Shown piece after piece: positions 56,337 through 64,000 of a stretch of DNA of 64,000 bases. Under the pieces are notes generated by a model. The model ran no database searches. It saw only the letters and a list, made by a program, of their open reading frames with translations, and had not been told where the DNA came from. The position numbers and the translations under genes are program-made. Origin of the DNA: Acinetobacter terrae (GTDB lineage Bacteria > Pseudomonadota > Gammaproteobacteria > Pseudomonadales > Moraxellaceae); NCBI RefSeq assembly GCF_013004375.1, contig NZ_JABERI010000026.1, positions 122,375 to 186,374 of the forward strand, in the 5' to 3' direction. Positions within the stretch are counted from its first letter, which is position 1. The number at the start of each line of letters is the position of its first letter.

Positions 56337-57782
56337 TTATCTTTTAATCGCTAAAATACGCTCTTCCTGCATGTCACGAATCGCATATTGCACGCCTTCA
56401 CGTCCCAGACCAGAGTCTTTTACACCACCATACGGCATGTTATCGACCCGGAAAGAGGGAATGTCATTAATAATCACGCCACCAACATGTAAATGATCCC
56501 AAGCATAGAGCATTTTATTCAGGTTCTGGGTATATACCCCTGCCTGTAAACCAAACCGGCTGCTATTGATTCGCTCTATGCCTTGTTCAAAGCTCTTATA
56601 TTTCTCAATAATTGCCACAGGTCCAAATACTTCATCTTTATAAACCTCTAAAGAGGCATCGACATTTTCAAGCAAAGTGGGTTCAAACATCACCCCGTTC
56701 AGCTCACCACCGACCAGCAGTTTTGCGCCTTTTTTGACTGCCTTATCGACCCATTTTTTCAGGCGTATCGCTTCGGATTCTTTAATCATCGGACCAATCA
56801 GCGTGCTATCTAGCCTCGGATCAGCAGCTTTAATTTTTTTCAGTTTAGCGACCAGTTTTTTCTTCAGTTCGGCATAGACATCTGCATGCACTAAAATGCG
56901 TTGCACACTAATACATACTTGCCCCGCGTGGTTATACGCACCACCAATCAAACGATCCACCAAAGCATCGCTAATTTCAGTATCCGCATCAATCATGACT
57001 GCGGCATTACCACCCAGCTCCAAGATCACTTTCTTACGCCCGGCACGTGCTTTCATGTCCCAACCGACTACATCCGAACCGGTAAAACTGAGCAGTTTGA
57101 AACGGTCATCAGTGACCAGTACATCAGCATGTTCACGTGGACAGGGTAAAATCGAAAATGCACCTTTGGGTAAATCGGTCTCGGCAAGAACTTCGGCAAT
57201 TTTCAATGCAGAAATAGGGGTTAAACTGGCAGGTTTAAGCACAAATGGGCAACCAGCGGCAATTGCAGGCGCAATTTTATGCGCGGTTAAATTTAATGGA
57301 AAATTAAACGGACTAATTAAGGATACTGCACCAACCGGTGCATATTTCATCATGCCTTGATAACCCGATGCAGCGGCTGTCACAGCCAAAGGAATCATGC
57401 GTCCATCATCCAGTTGGGTTACCGCATCGGCTGCAATTTGAAAGGTATTGATTAAACGTTCCACTTCTGCTGCTGCAGCCTTGCGTGGTTTCCCCCCTTC
57501 GGCAATCAGAATTTCTGTCAACTCCGCTCGCATTTCATTAAAGCGTTTCACACAATGCAGTAAAATTTTTTGTTTTTGAAAAGGTTCTAAAGCTGCCATT
57601 TCTTTTTCCGCCTTTACAGCGGACTGAATAGCTTTTTCGATAGTTTTTTCATTTGCCAAAGCGACCCGTGCATAAACCTCATGCGTATATTTATGTTCTA
57701 CTTCAAGCCATTGCTCTGTTTTAACCGCTTTACCTGCAACATACAGAGGATAATCAATCACTTTTACAGCTTTATCTACCAT
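56337..57782 (-). CDS. NAD(P)-dependent aldehyde dehydrogenase (GapN-like subfamily)
   Basis: This 481-residue aldehyde dehydrogenase starts at 57782 (MVDKAVKVIDYPLYVAGKAV) with AAAGGAAA upstream; the ATG at 57818 adds 12 unlike residues. It has the cofactor site GAVSLISPFNFPLNL (about 145), GCPFVLKPASLTPISAL and SFTGSDVVGW. The catalytic Glu is in KKVILELGGNAAV (about 254) and the Cys in NHAGQVCISVQRI (about 289). The C-terminal PYGGVKDSGLGREGVQYAI is typical. The subfamily resembles lactaldehyde/GapN-type rather than BetB. The substrate is unknown. Confidence 0.93.
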   Translation of the reverse strand: MVDKAVKVIDYPLYVAGKAVKTEQWLEVEHKYTHEVYARVALANEKTIEKAIQSAVKAEKEMAALEPFQKQKILLHCVKRFNEMRAELTEILIAEGGKPRKAAAAEVERLINTFQIAADAVTQLDDGRMIPLAVTAAASGYQGMMKYAPVGAVSLISPFNFPLNLTAHKIAPAIAAGCPFVLKPASLTPISALKIAEVLAETDLPKGAFSILPCPREHADVLVTDDRFKLLSFTGSDVVGWDMKARAGRKKVILELGGNAAVMIDADTEISDALVDRLIGGAYNHAGQVCISVQRILVHADVYAELKKKLVAKLKKIKAADPRLDSTLIGPMIKESEAIRLKKWVDKAVKKGAKLLVGGELNGVMFEPTLLENVDASLEVYKDEVFGPVAIIEKYKSFEQGIERINSSRFGLQAGVYTQNLNKMLYAWDHLHVGGVIINDIPSFRVDNMPYGGVKDSGLGREGVQYAIRDMQEERILAIKR

Positions 57783-57928
57783 GTAAAAATTTCCTTTAAT
57801 TTCTAGAAATAACAACAATGCAATTTTTTTTCATTCACTATATGATGCGCTGAGTTGGGCATCAGTTCACTATATTTAAGTAACAAAATTATTTTCTAAA
57901 AATAACAGATCACATATTTAGGATATCC

Positions 57929-58621
57929 ATGCAATCACTCAAATTATTTTGCTTCATCCTTGGACTTGGGGCTTTCAGCTCTGCACAAGCCGATTTTATT
58001 GGTGTTAAAGCCAGTACTGATTACTGGAAATACAGTACAGATTTAAGCAATTCTGCATCAGCACTTCCCCAGCCACAACTTGAAGATGATCACAGCATGT
58101 CATTTTCCATTGCTGTAGAACACCCGGTACCTTTTTTGCCGAATGCAAAAATTAAACATAGCAATCTACAGGCGGAAAGTGATCAGAGTTTGGCAGGGGT
58201 TAAAAGCCATCAGCTCGATCTCGATTATTCAGACTTCATTCTGTATTACGAAATACTCGATAATGTTGTATCTGCAGATGTCGGCTTCGGTGCCAAATTA
58301 CTGGATGGAGATATCCAGCAGAATTTTACCCAAAATACTGAAGTCAGTGAAACGTTACCGATGATCTATGCAGAAGCGGGTGTAAAACTGCCATTTACAG
58401 GTTTGAGTGCCAAAGCAGAAGCCAGTTTTGCCAAGTTAACGGATACACAAGTTACCGACGCTCAGCTAGAACTAAAATATAATTTTGTGGATACGGTACT
58501 GGTGGATGTCGGTGCTAAAGCCGGTTATCGCATTCTGGATATTCAGCTGGAAGAAGGTTCAAACCAGGAAGCCAAATTGAAGTTTAAAGGACCTTATATA
58601 GGTCTGGAAGCACATTTCTAA
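57929..58621 (+). CDS. TIGR04219-like outer-membrane beta-barrel protein
   Basis: This 230-residue protein has a signal peptide (MQSLKLFCFILGLGAFSSAQA, cleaved before DFIGV). Alternating amphipathic strands run to a C-terminal LKFKGPYIGLEAHF, ending in Phe as outer-membrane barrels do. The opening FIGVKASTDYWKYST and LKYNFVDTVLVDVGAKAGY resemble the TIGR04219 family of small barrels. Its function is unknown. It is divergent from the aldehyde dehydrogenase gene with 146 bases between starts. Confidence 0.82.
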   Translation: MQSLKLFCFILGLGAFSSAQADFIGVKASTDYWKYSTDLSNSASALPQPQLEDDHSMSFSIAVEHPVPFLPNAKIKHSNLQAESDQSLAGVKSHQLDLDYSDFILYYEILDNVVSADVGFGAKLLDGDIQQNFTQNTEVSETLPMIYAEAGVKLPFTGLSAKAEASFAKLTDTQVTDAQLELKYNFVDTVLVDVGAKAGYRILDIQLEEGSNQEAKLKFKGPYIGLEAHF

Positions 58622-58803
58622 AGCAGTGTTGTACGCTTTAGCTTACATGAACTGCAGAAAACGCCAGCTGTTCAAGCCGTTTGATTCACACTATATTTAA
58701 CTCATCAGGAAACAGGAAGTTTCCCAAACTAAAAACAATAATAATCAGTTTGAGCATCAGGATGTGAGGTACGACAGGAGTTATACCTAAGTCACCAATA
58801 CGA

Positions 58804-58834
58804 AGAAGCCCTATCAGAATGATGGGGCTTTTTC
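58804..58834. terminator. Terminator after the barrel gene
   Basis: The hairpin AAGCCCTATCA / TGATGGGGCTT (one wobble pair) has a T run on the plus strand. The 180 bases between the barrel stop and this hairpin show nothing else. Confidence 0.8.
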
Positions 58835-58857
58835 ATGCTTCAAATTCCTCTCATACA

Positions 58858-58884
58858 GAAAAAAGCCTCCCGAAGGAGGCTTAA
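58858..58884 (-). terminator. Terminator after the AAHS transporter gene
   Basis: The stem AAGCCTCC / GGAGGCTT with a CGAA loop has a T run on the minus strand (58858-58863), 37 bases past the transporter stop. Confidence 0.88.
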
Positions 58885-58920
58885 GTTTTACAAAAATCTA
58901 TCTTGTGTAGATGAGCTGTT

Positions 58921-60282
58921 TTAAGAACGGATAGGTTGTGCAGATGCCTCAACTGTTGGTTCAGCTTTAATTTCACTCGTTTTTGCTGGACGGATAAAGA
59001 ATATGGCAAGTGCGCCAATAATTCCAGGAATAGCCACAGCGATAAAATTCCATTTATGCGGCAGTTCCATGCCCAAAAGCATGCCGATCACGATTGGACC
59101 TACAATCGCCCCGATACGGCCCACTGCCGATGCCCAGCCAATCCCCGTTGAACGGACTGCAACCGGATAATACTGTGCAACATAACTGTACAGTAAAATG
59201 CTGCTGCCAATTGAGGATGCACCTGCCAGACTCACCAGCAAATAAATCACAGGCTGTGGAGAATTGAAGCCTAATCCAACTAAAGAAAGTATTCCTACAA
59301 TTAACATACTGATCAGAACGCGTTTAAAGTCAAAGCGGTCAGCTAAAACCCCTCCACTTATTGTTCCAATCACTGCTCCAACATTCAATGCCAGTAAAAA
59401 CATCAAGCTGCTGCCTAAAGAATAACCCGCTGCCATCATCAGTTTTGGCAACCAGCTGCCTAATGCATAAAGCATTAATAAGCACATGAAAAATGCAAGC
59501 CAAAACAAAAATGTTCCTACAGCACGATTTTCAGTGAACAATTCTTTTACTGAGGTACTTCCCGTTTGATCAGTCGAAGCTAAAACCAATTGTGTATCTG
59601 CTGATACTTGCGCTGCCGGCTCAACTTTTTGTAAAAAATAACGCGCCTGATCTTCTTTCTTTGCTTTAACCAAAAATATTAAAGATTCCGGCAGGAATTT
59701 CCAAAATAATGGAACAAACAGTAAAGGAATAACCGCAATATGGAACATGACCTGCCAGCCATAATCCGCTGTAAACCATGTTCCGCACAACGCTGCCATA
59801 ATTCCGCCCATGGCATAACCGCTGAACATAGTAGTGACTAAAGTACTGCGCACACGCTGCGGTGCATATTCTGAAGTTAAAGCCACTAAATTTGGCAATA
59901 CGCCGCCAATGCCCAAGCCTGCAACAAAGCGTAATATTCCAAATTCTGTTGGATTAGTGGCAAATCCGCCTAAAAAAGTAAACAGGCTGAATAATGAAAC
60001 GCAAATTAAAATAACTTTTTTGCGGCCAATTTTATCTGCCAGCATGCCAAAGCCCATCGCGCCAAACATCATGCCGGCTAAAGCCGTACTCGCCAACATA
60101 CCTGCCTGCACGGCACTCATGCCCCACTCTTGCATCAGTAAGGGCAAAACGACCCCATTAATTGCTAAGTCATAACCGTCAAACAAGACGATAAACAGGC
60201 ACCAAAGCACAAGTTTCAAGTGAAATGACTTGAACTTGGCCTGATCCACTACAGCATTTACATTCATTATTGTTGCTGTCAT
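58921..60282 (-). CDS. AAHS-family aromatic acid:H+ symporter (BenK/PcaK-like)
   Basis: This 453-residue major facilitator has twelve membrane segments. AAHS features are FDGYDLAINGVVLPLLMQ (TM1, with the conserved acidic DGYD), GMMFGAMGFGMLADKIGRKK (loop 2-3 motif), TSEYAPQRVRSTLVTTMFSG, and the internal STGIGWASAVGRIGAIVGP. It probably imports benzoate or a hydroxybenzoate, as BenK does in Acinetobacter baylyi. GGAGGTGAG lies eight bases before the ATG, a very strong ribosome-binding site. A close paralog lies at 62070-63419. The upstream region carries a BenM/CatM-type site. Confidence 0.92.
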   Translation of the reverse strand: MTATIMNVNAVVDQAKFKSFHLKLVLWCLFIVLFDGYDLAINGVVLPLLMQEWGMSAVQAGMLASTALAGMMFGAMGFGMLADKIGRKKVILICVSLFSLFTFLGGFATNPTEFGILRFVAGLGIGGVLPNLVALTSEYAPQRVRSTLVTTMFSGYAMGGIMAALCGTWFTADYGWQVMFHIAVIPLLFVPLFWKFLPESLIFLVKAKKEDQARYFLQKVEPAAQVSADTQLVLASTDQTGSTSVKELFTENRAVGTFLFWLAFFMCLLMLYALGSWLPKLMMAAGYSLGSSLMFLLALNVGAVIGTISGGVLADRFDFKRVLISMLIVGILSLVGLGFNSPQPVIYLLVSLAGASSIGSSILLYSYVAQYYPVAVRSTGIGWASAVGRIGAIVGPIVIGMLLGMELPHKWNFIAVAIPGIIGALAIFFIRPAKTSEIKAEPTVEASAQPIRS

Positions 60283-60373
60283 GAGTACTCACCTCCAATT
60301 GTGAGACTTTATAATTTCAATCTACAATGAGTTTCTGGTGTAATTTTGTCCACAACTTGAAAGGCATAAACCC

Positions 60374-60388
60374 ATACCTTGAAGGTAT
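60374..60388 (-). promoter_or_regulatory. BenM/CatM-type LysR binding site upstream of the AAHS transporter gene
   Basis: ATAC-N7-GTAT is perfect at 60374-60388 (ATACCTTGAAGGTAT), about 92 bases before the transporter ATG. In A. baylyi this is the consensus for the LysR regulators BenM and CatM. On the minus strand a weaker ATGC-N7-GTTG lies 21 bases further downstream (60353-60367), two helical turns away, as expected for the second LTTR half-complex. Confidence 0.65.
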
Positions 60389-60460
60389 GTAAAATCCTAT
60401 CTGTAATAAAATGTCAGGACAATACGAGCTAAGAGTAGGATTTTTTGTTACATATTTTGC

Positions 60461-60478
60461 TGTGAACTATGGTTCACA
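60461..60478. promoter_or_regulatory. Perfect 7-bp inverted repeat, candidate operator
   Basis: TGTGAAC-TATG-GTTCACA is a perfect dyad in the 546-base gap (60283-60828) that separates the transporter gene from the ankyrin gene. It has no T run, so it is more like an operator than a terminator. The rest of the gap (60480-60780) is AT-rich with no gene. Confidence 0.4.
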
Positions 60479-60788
60479 CTTATTTTATTTAATAAAAACA
60501 ATATTTTAAAAATCTAAAATTCTGTACCCGACTAAAGATGATTTGATTGAAAGATTGTCAGAGTTTGTCGACTAAAAACCCTAAAATGACAAGAACGGAT
60601 GCTATGAATTGCACCATTAAATCCTAGGTAGTATTAGAGAATGCTTATATTGGGATAAATATTCATTCAGATAAATTTCATATTCTAAATACATCAGGAA
60701 GCGCTATTTTTATCAAAGCAAAAACAGCAATAAAATCTGAGTATCAGAATCATGAAGTACAATTGAAGTGATACCGAAGCAACTGATA

Positions 60789-60820
60789 TAAAAAAGCCCT
60801 ATCAATGTAGGGCTTTTTTA
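60789..60820. terminator. Terminator after the ankyrin-repeat gene
   Basis: The stem AAAAAAGCCCTA / TAGGGCTTTTTT around TCAATG lies directly beyond the minus-strand ankyrin stop and is flanked by A and T runs. Confidence 0.9.
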
Positions 60821-60828
60821 TTAATTTA

Positions 60829-61152
60829 TTAATGCAGGCTTTCCAAGCTTTTCAGGTAGGAAACAACTTCTTGATTTCCCGCCATTTCTGCAAGTTCCAA
60901 GGCAGTATATGTACTACGATGATCAATATCAGCACCTTTACTGACAAGTAGCTTCACAACTTCCAAATGATCATTTTCAGCGGCTGCTTGTAAAGCGCTA
61001 TAGCCTTCATCATCGGTAGAATTAGGGTCAATGCCTTGCTTTAAGCTTTCAGTCACCTGTTCAAGATCACCAAGTGAAGCCCAGTACACAAGTTCAGGAA
61101 GATGAAGTTCTTCGTCATCTTCAGGGATTGGGGAGAATGAGTTGAGTTTCAT
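60829..61152 (-). CDS. Small ankyrin-repeat protein
   Basis: A 107-residue acidic protein with two to three ankyrin repeats: LVYWASLGDLEQVTESLKQG, then SALQAAAENDHLEVVKLLVS and TALELAEMAGNQEVVSYLKS. Such short ankyrin proteins mediate protein contacts. It has no signal peptide, so it is cytoplasmic. It lies 79 bases from the SEFIR gene on the same strand and shares the gap between two transporter paralogs, so the two may be one inserted unit. Function unknown. Confidence 0.88.
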   Translation of the reverse strand: MKLNSFSPIPEDDEELHLPELVYWASLGDLEQVTESLKQGIDPNSTDDEGYSALQAAAENDHLEVVKLLVSKGADIDHRSTYTALELAEMAGNQEVVSYLKSLESLH

Positions 61153-61231
61153 AATAAATATTACCTATGAATAATGGAATACTAATAAAAAAGCTAAGTT
61201 ATACAAATTATTAATAAAATTACTTCTATAA

Positions 61232-61975
61232 CTAAGAGATTAAATTTTGGTTAATAGCATATCTTCTACCATTAGGAGTTAATTTCACTGCACCCAATAC
61301 ATTTTGAACAATCAATCTTTCTTCTTTTAACTCATCTAGATAATGGTCTAAAAGAATCCTTGATATTTCTACTGAACTCATTAGAGATACAAAATCAACA
61401 TATTCTCGAGACGTCTTTTCTAGGCCTCGAACAATCTCCTTCATAACTAATATATGAGGATCAATTGTTTTATTGGGTAAATTTTGTTTAGTCTTCAAGA
61501 AAGGATTTTTTGATATAGGTGGTTTCTCAAATAAAGGAGCACCATGTATCGCTCTAATTAGATCATCAAATGCAAATTCGTATTGATCTTGATTTGAAAA
61601 GTTTATAAATAATTTCGTTCTTAAAAAAGTAGGAGTGATACAAGTACTTTCTTGCCGAATAATTGGAATCACTTTATTTGAATCTATATGACTTAGGAGT
61701 TCAGAAGTTACAATCATTTTTTCATAGCCAACTCCACCAGTACCATTATTTGCCTTGGCAACATAATTATCTGTACAAATCATCAAAACTCTATCTGCCT
61801 GGGCTAGGTTAATCTCCATAAATTTCGGTAAATCATCACCTGGTCTTAGCTCCCATTGATCTAGGACAGCATCCACACCATTTGTTCTTAATCTTGTAGA
61901 GAGCTCAAGAACCCATTGCTTATGTTCTAGGGAATCATGAGAATATGAGATAAATACTCTTGGAATTTTTGACAT
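61232..61975 (-). CDS. SEFIR (TIR-like) domain protein with C-terminal winged-helix-like domain
   Basis: This 247-residue protein starts at 61975 (MSKIPRVFISYSHDSLEHKQ); an upstream TTG frame is unlikely. The N-terminal SEFIR domain (residues 4-150) shows box 1 RVFISYSHDS, then GVDAVLDQWELRPGDDLPKF and RVLMICTDNYVAKANNGTGG, and VTSELLSHIDSNKVIPIIR. Residues 175-247 look like a winged helix (SVEISRILLDHYLDELKEER, then AVKLTPNGRRYAI). SEFIR is a TIR relative found in several bacterial immune effectors and in IL-17 signalling. No nuclease, STAND ATPase or other defence gene is adjacent. Its function is not established. Confidence 0.87.
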   Translation of the reverse strand: MSKIPRVFISYSHDSLEHKQWVLELSTRLRTNGVDAVLDQWELRPGDDLPKFMEINLAQADRVLMICTDNYVAKANNGTGGVGYEKMIVTSELLSHIDSNKVIPIIRQESTCITPTFLRTKLFINFSNQDQYEFAFDDLIRAIHGAPLFEKPPISKNPFLKTKQNLPNKTIDPHILVMKEIVRGLEKTSREYVDFVSLMSSVEISRILLDHYLDELKEERLIVQNVLGAVKLTPNGRRYAINQNLIS

Positions 61976-62026
61976 TCTATTTATAAGCAAATATTAAAAA
62001 AAAGATATTAACTGTATATACTTATA

Positions 62027-62058
62027 AAAAGAAGCCACCTTTCGGAGGCTTCTTTTTC
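62027..62058. terminator. Terminator between the SEFIR gene and the second AAHS transporter gene
   Basis: GAAGCCACC / GGAGGCTTC (one internal mismatch) with a TTTC loop is flanked by A and T runs. It lies 12 bases past the minus-strand transporter stop. Confidence 0.85.
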
Positions 62059-62069
62059 AATCTTAATTT

Positions 62070-63419
62070 CTAAGCTTTCGCTGCAATGGATTTTGATGCT
62101 TTAATCTTTTCAGATTCATCTTCACTCATAATCAAAGCAACCGCAATCGCAGTAATCAGAACAGGTAAACCTACTGCCATAAAGTTAAAGTAGGCAGGTA
62201 AGTTCATACCGAGTAAGCCACCAATTAAAATTGGACCTACAATCGCGCCCATACGACCAATCGCAGAAGACCAACCAATTCCTGTCGAACGTACAGCAAG
62301 CGGGTAATATTGCGCTACATAGCTATATAGAAGCATTTGTGAACCAATCGAAGCTGCACCTGCCAAGAATACCAAAATGTACAGAAGGAATTGATTTGAT
62401 TGGAAGCCCATTAAGCTCATTACAATCGCACCCATAATTCCAAGGAACATCAGCACAGGTTTCAAGTGGAAACGATCCGCCAAAATACCACCGCCGACAA
62501 TACCGACTACCGCACCGACATTCATCACCATCATGAACATTAGACTGTTATCCATCGAGTAACCAGCCGCCATCATCAGCTTAGGCAACCAGCTGCTTAA
62601 CGCATACATCGTCAGTAAACAGGTAAAGAATGCAAGCCAGAACAACAATGTATTGGTTGCACGTCCACGACGGAACAAGCTCACTACGTTTGCAGCTTCA
62701 GGCACACTTTCTTGTGGCAAAGTAAAAATCGTGGATTCTGTAACTTTAAGTGAAGGCTCAAGACGACGCACGATTGCACGTGCATTTTCCTGTTTGTTTT
62801 GCTTCACCATAAACGCTAAAGATTCTGGTAAGAATTTCCAAATAAGCGGAAGTAAAAATAAAGGAATGCCCGCAATAAAGAACATTACCTGCCAACCATA
62901 AGTTGGAGTAAACCATGAACCCAACAGCGCAGCCATTACGCCACCCACGGCATAACCACTAAACATAGTGGTAACCAGCGTACTACGCATCTTTTGCGGT
63001 GCATATTCAGAGGTTAAAGCCACAAGGTTTGGCATCACACCGCCAATCCCTAAACCCGCCAAGAAACGTAAAATACCAAATTCAGTCGGATTCGATGCAA
63101 AACCACCTGCAAAAGTGAGTCCACTAAACAGCACAATACAAATCATGATGACTTTTTTACGACCAATTTTGTCTGCCAATGATCCAAAGAACATTGCACC
63201 AAACATCATGCCCGCAAGTGCTGTACTGGCTAACATGCCTGCTTGAACGGCACTCAAGCCCCAATCATTCATCAGTAATGGTAAAGTCACGCCATTAATT
63301 GCTAGATCATAGCCATCAAATAAAATAATGAGTAGACACCAAGCAACTACATTGAAGTGGAAAGGCGTGAATTTCGCATTATCGACTACAGAATTTACAT
63401 CTATTTTTTCCGTTGTCAT
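62070..63419 (-). CDS. AAHS-family aromatic acid:H+ symporter (BenK/PcaK-like), paralog
   Basis: This 449-residue MFS protein closely resembles the transporter at 58921-60282 along its length: FDGYDLAINGVTLPLLMNDW, LASTALAGMMFGAMFFGSLA and EYAPQKMRSTLVTTMFSGYA. The start at 63419 (MTTEKIDVNSVVDNAKFTPF) has GGGAG nine bases upstream and aligns with the paralog; the frame from 63449 adds ten residues containing that site. C-terminal residues differ most. It probably imports an aromatic acid of related type. The two paralogs flank the ankyrin and SEFIR genes. Its own upstream region shows no perfect ATAC-N7-GTAT site. Confidence 0.92.
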   Translation of the reverse strand: MTTEKIDVNSVVDNAKFTPFHFNVVAWCLLIILFDGYDLAINGVTLPLLMNDWGLSAVQAGMLASTALAGMMFGAMFFGSLADKIGRKKVIMICIVLFSGLTFAGGFASNPTEFGILRFLAGLGIGGVMPNLVALTSEYAPQKMRSTLVTTMFSGYAVGGVMAALLGSWFTPTYGWQVMFFIAGIPLFLLPLIWKFLPESLAFMVKQNKQENARAIVRRLEPSLKVTESTIFTLPQESVPEAANVVSLFRRGRATNTLLFWLAFFTCLLTMYALSSWLPKLMMAAGYSMDNSLMFMMVMNVGAVVGIVGGGILADRFHLKPVLMFLGIMGAIVMSLMGFQSNQFLLYILVFLAGAASIGSQMLLYSYVAQYYPLAVRSTGIGWSSAIGRMGAIVGPILIGGLLGMNLPAYFNFMAVGLPVLITAIAVALIMSEDESEKIKASKSIAAKA

Positions 63420-63449
63420 CGTTCTCATCTCCCATGAGTACTTGTCCAT

Positions 63450-63858
63450 ACTTAATAAAGATTATTAAGTTAAATTTCATTTATGTATTAATATACTGAC
63501 AACACAATACACGCTCAATAAGACTAAAGAATATGAGTATTTCTTTATAAAATGCATTCTATCTTATTGTATTGAAATAACTAATTTTATATATAAATGA
63601 GGAAATATTTACTATTCACTGCCGTGATATTCGACTAATTGACTAATTTTGACTTTAATCGTTTTATTTTTATTAATATATTCTAAGCAATAATAAAATT
63701 TAAGATTTTAATAATTGCCATTCATGTTCAGTTCGTAGTGAATTATTTTTTAATCAAATTTATTTGAAATTTCTCGTAATAAATTCTAAAGATATCTATC
63801 TAATATGATGCTCACCAAAATCCGACTAAAATAAAACTCATTGGCTTTTTATAGACAT
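63450..63858. other. Intergenic region upstream of the second AAHS transporter gene
   Basis: This is 409 bases of very AT-rich sequence between the transporter gene and the rRNA operon terminator. It presumably contains the transporter promoter. No ORF, tRNA or clear operator is seen. Confidence 0.4.
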
Positions 63859-63896
63859 AAAAAAATCCCCCACATCAATGATGCGGGGGATTTTCG
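63859..63896 (-). terminator. rRNA operon terminator
   Basis: The strong hairpin AAAATCCCCC(A)CATCA / TGATG(C)GGGGGATTTT has a T run on the minus strand, just past the 3' end of the 5S rRNA gene. Confidence 0.93.
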
Positions 63897-63903
63897 GAAT
63901 AAT

Positions 63904-64000
63904 GAGCTGGCGATGACTTACTCTCACATGGGTAACCCCACACTACCATCAGCGCAAAGAGGTTTCACTTCTGAGTTCGGGAAGGGATCAGGTGGTTCAC
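63904..64000 (-). rRNA. rrf: 5S ribosomal RNA, 3' part
   Basis: The reverse complement reads CCACCTGATCCCTTCCCG, then AACTCAGAAGTGAAAC, GCGCTGATGGTAGTGTGGGG and a 3' end GCCAGCTC, the conserved gammaproteobacterial 5S sequence with loop C (CCCGAACTCAG). The 5' end and the rest of the rRNA operon lie right of the window. The minus-strand orientation means the operon points towards the transporter genes. It matches the Acinetobacter 5S I recall except for a few positions. Confidence 0.95.

Overview
The window is a chromosomal segment of an Acinetobacter species. The evidence is low GC with AT-rich capsule genes, a wza-wzb-wzc / fkpA capsule (K) locus edge of the Acinetobacter type, a duplicated benK-like transporter pair, and a 5S rRNA matching the genus at the right end. 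I cannot name the species from sequence alone.

Positions 1-21299 are capsule DNA with an unusual layout. A complete wza-wzb-wzc export set lies at 17535-21299 beside fkpA, the standard K-locus boundary. Leftwards from it, on the minus strand, run a broken aminotransferase gene, gdr, rmlB, rmlA, fdtA, fdtC, fdtB, wzx, a glycosyltransferase, wzy, a second glycosyltransferase, itrA and galU. Together they encode a dTDP-3-acetamido-3,6-dideoxyhexose pathway plus Wzx/Wzy-dependent assembly. The locus should continue with ugd, gpi, galE, pgm and lldP. Instead, ugd, gpi and galE are reduced to about 450 bp of fused fragments, galU has no canonical start codon, and an IS3-family remnant follows. Then comes a second, very similar wza-wzb-wzc set (1-2843) whose upstream part leaves the window. 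The simplest reading is two K loci in tandem, with the inner one losing its redundant housekeeping tail.

Positions 21300-28283 hold plus-strand genes: two FKBP prolyl isomerases, a dienelactone-hydrolase-like enzyme, a HIT protein, mutY, an M23 lipoprotein, a small unknown protein, tag and a zinc alcohol dehydrogenase. Positions 28384-38529 hold a LysR regulator, a START-domain protein, dapB, a small exported protein, dnaJ, a membrane protein, and a two-gene RND efflux operon with a divergent TetR regulator. Next come ppc, a uracil-permease-like transporter, a LysR regulator, a TauE/SafE permease, an amidase-like protein without a signal peptide, a chorismate mutase overlapping a DsbA-like protein, and two dihydroxy-acid dehydratases. 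Then follow fmt-rsmB, a MetS/MetP-type transporter pair whose small subunit has only 47 residues, an aldehyde dehydrogenase and a TIGR04219-like outer-membrane barrel.

The right end (58921-63419) has two AAHS-family aromatic-acid transporters flanking an ankyrin protein and a SEFIR (TIR-like) protein. A perfect ATAC-N7-GTAT LysR-type site lies upstream of the first transporter. The window ends in an rRNA operon terminator and a partial 5S rRNA gene on the minus strand.
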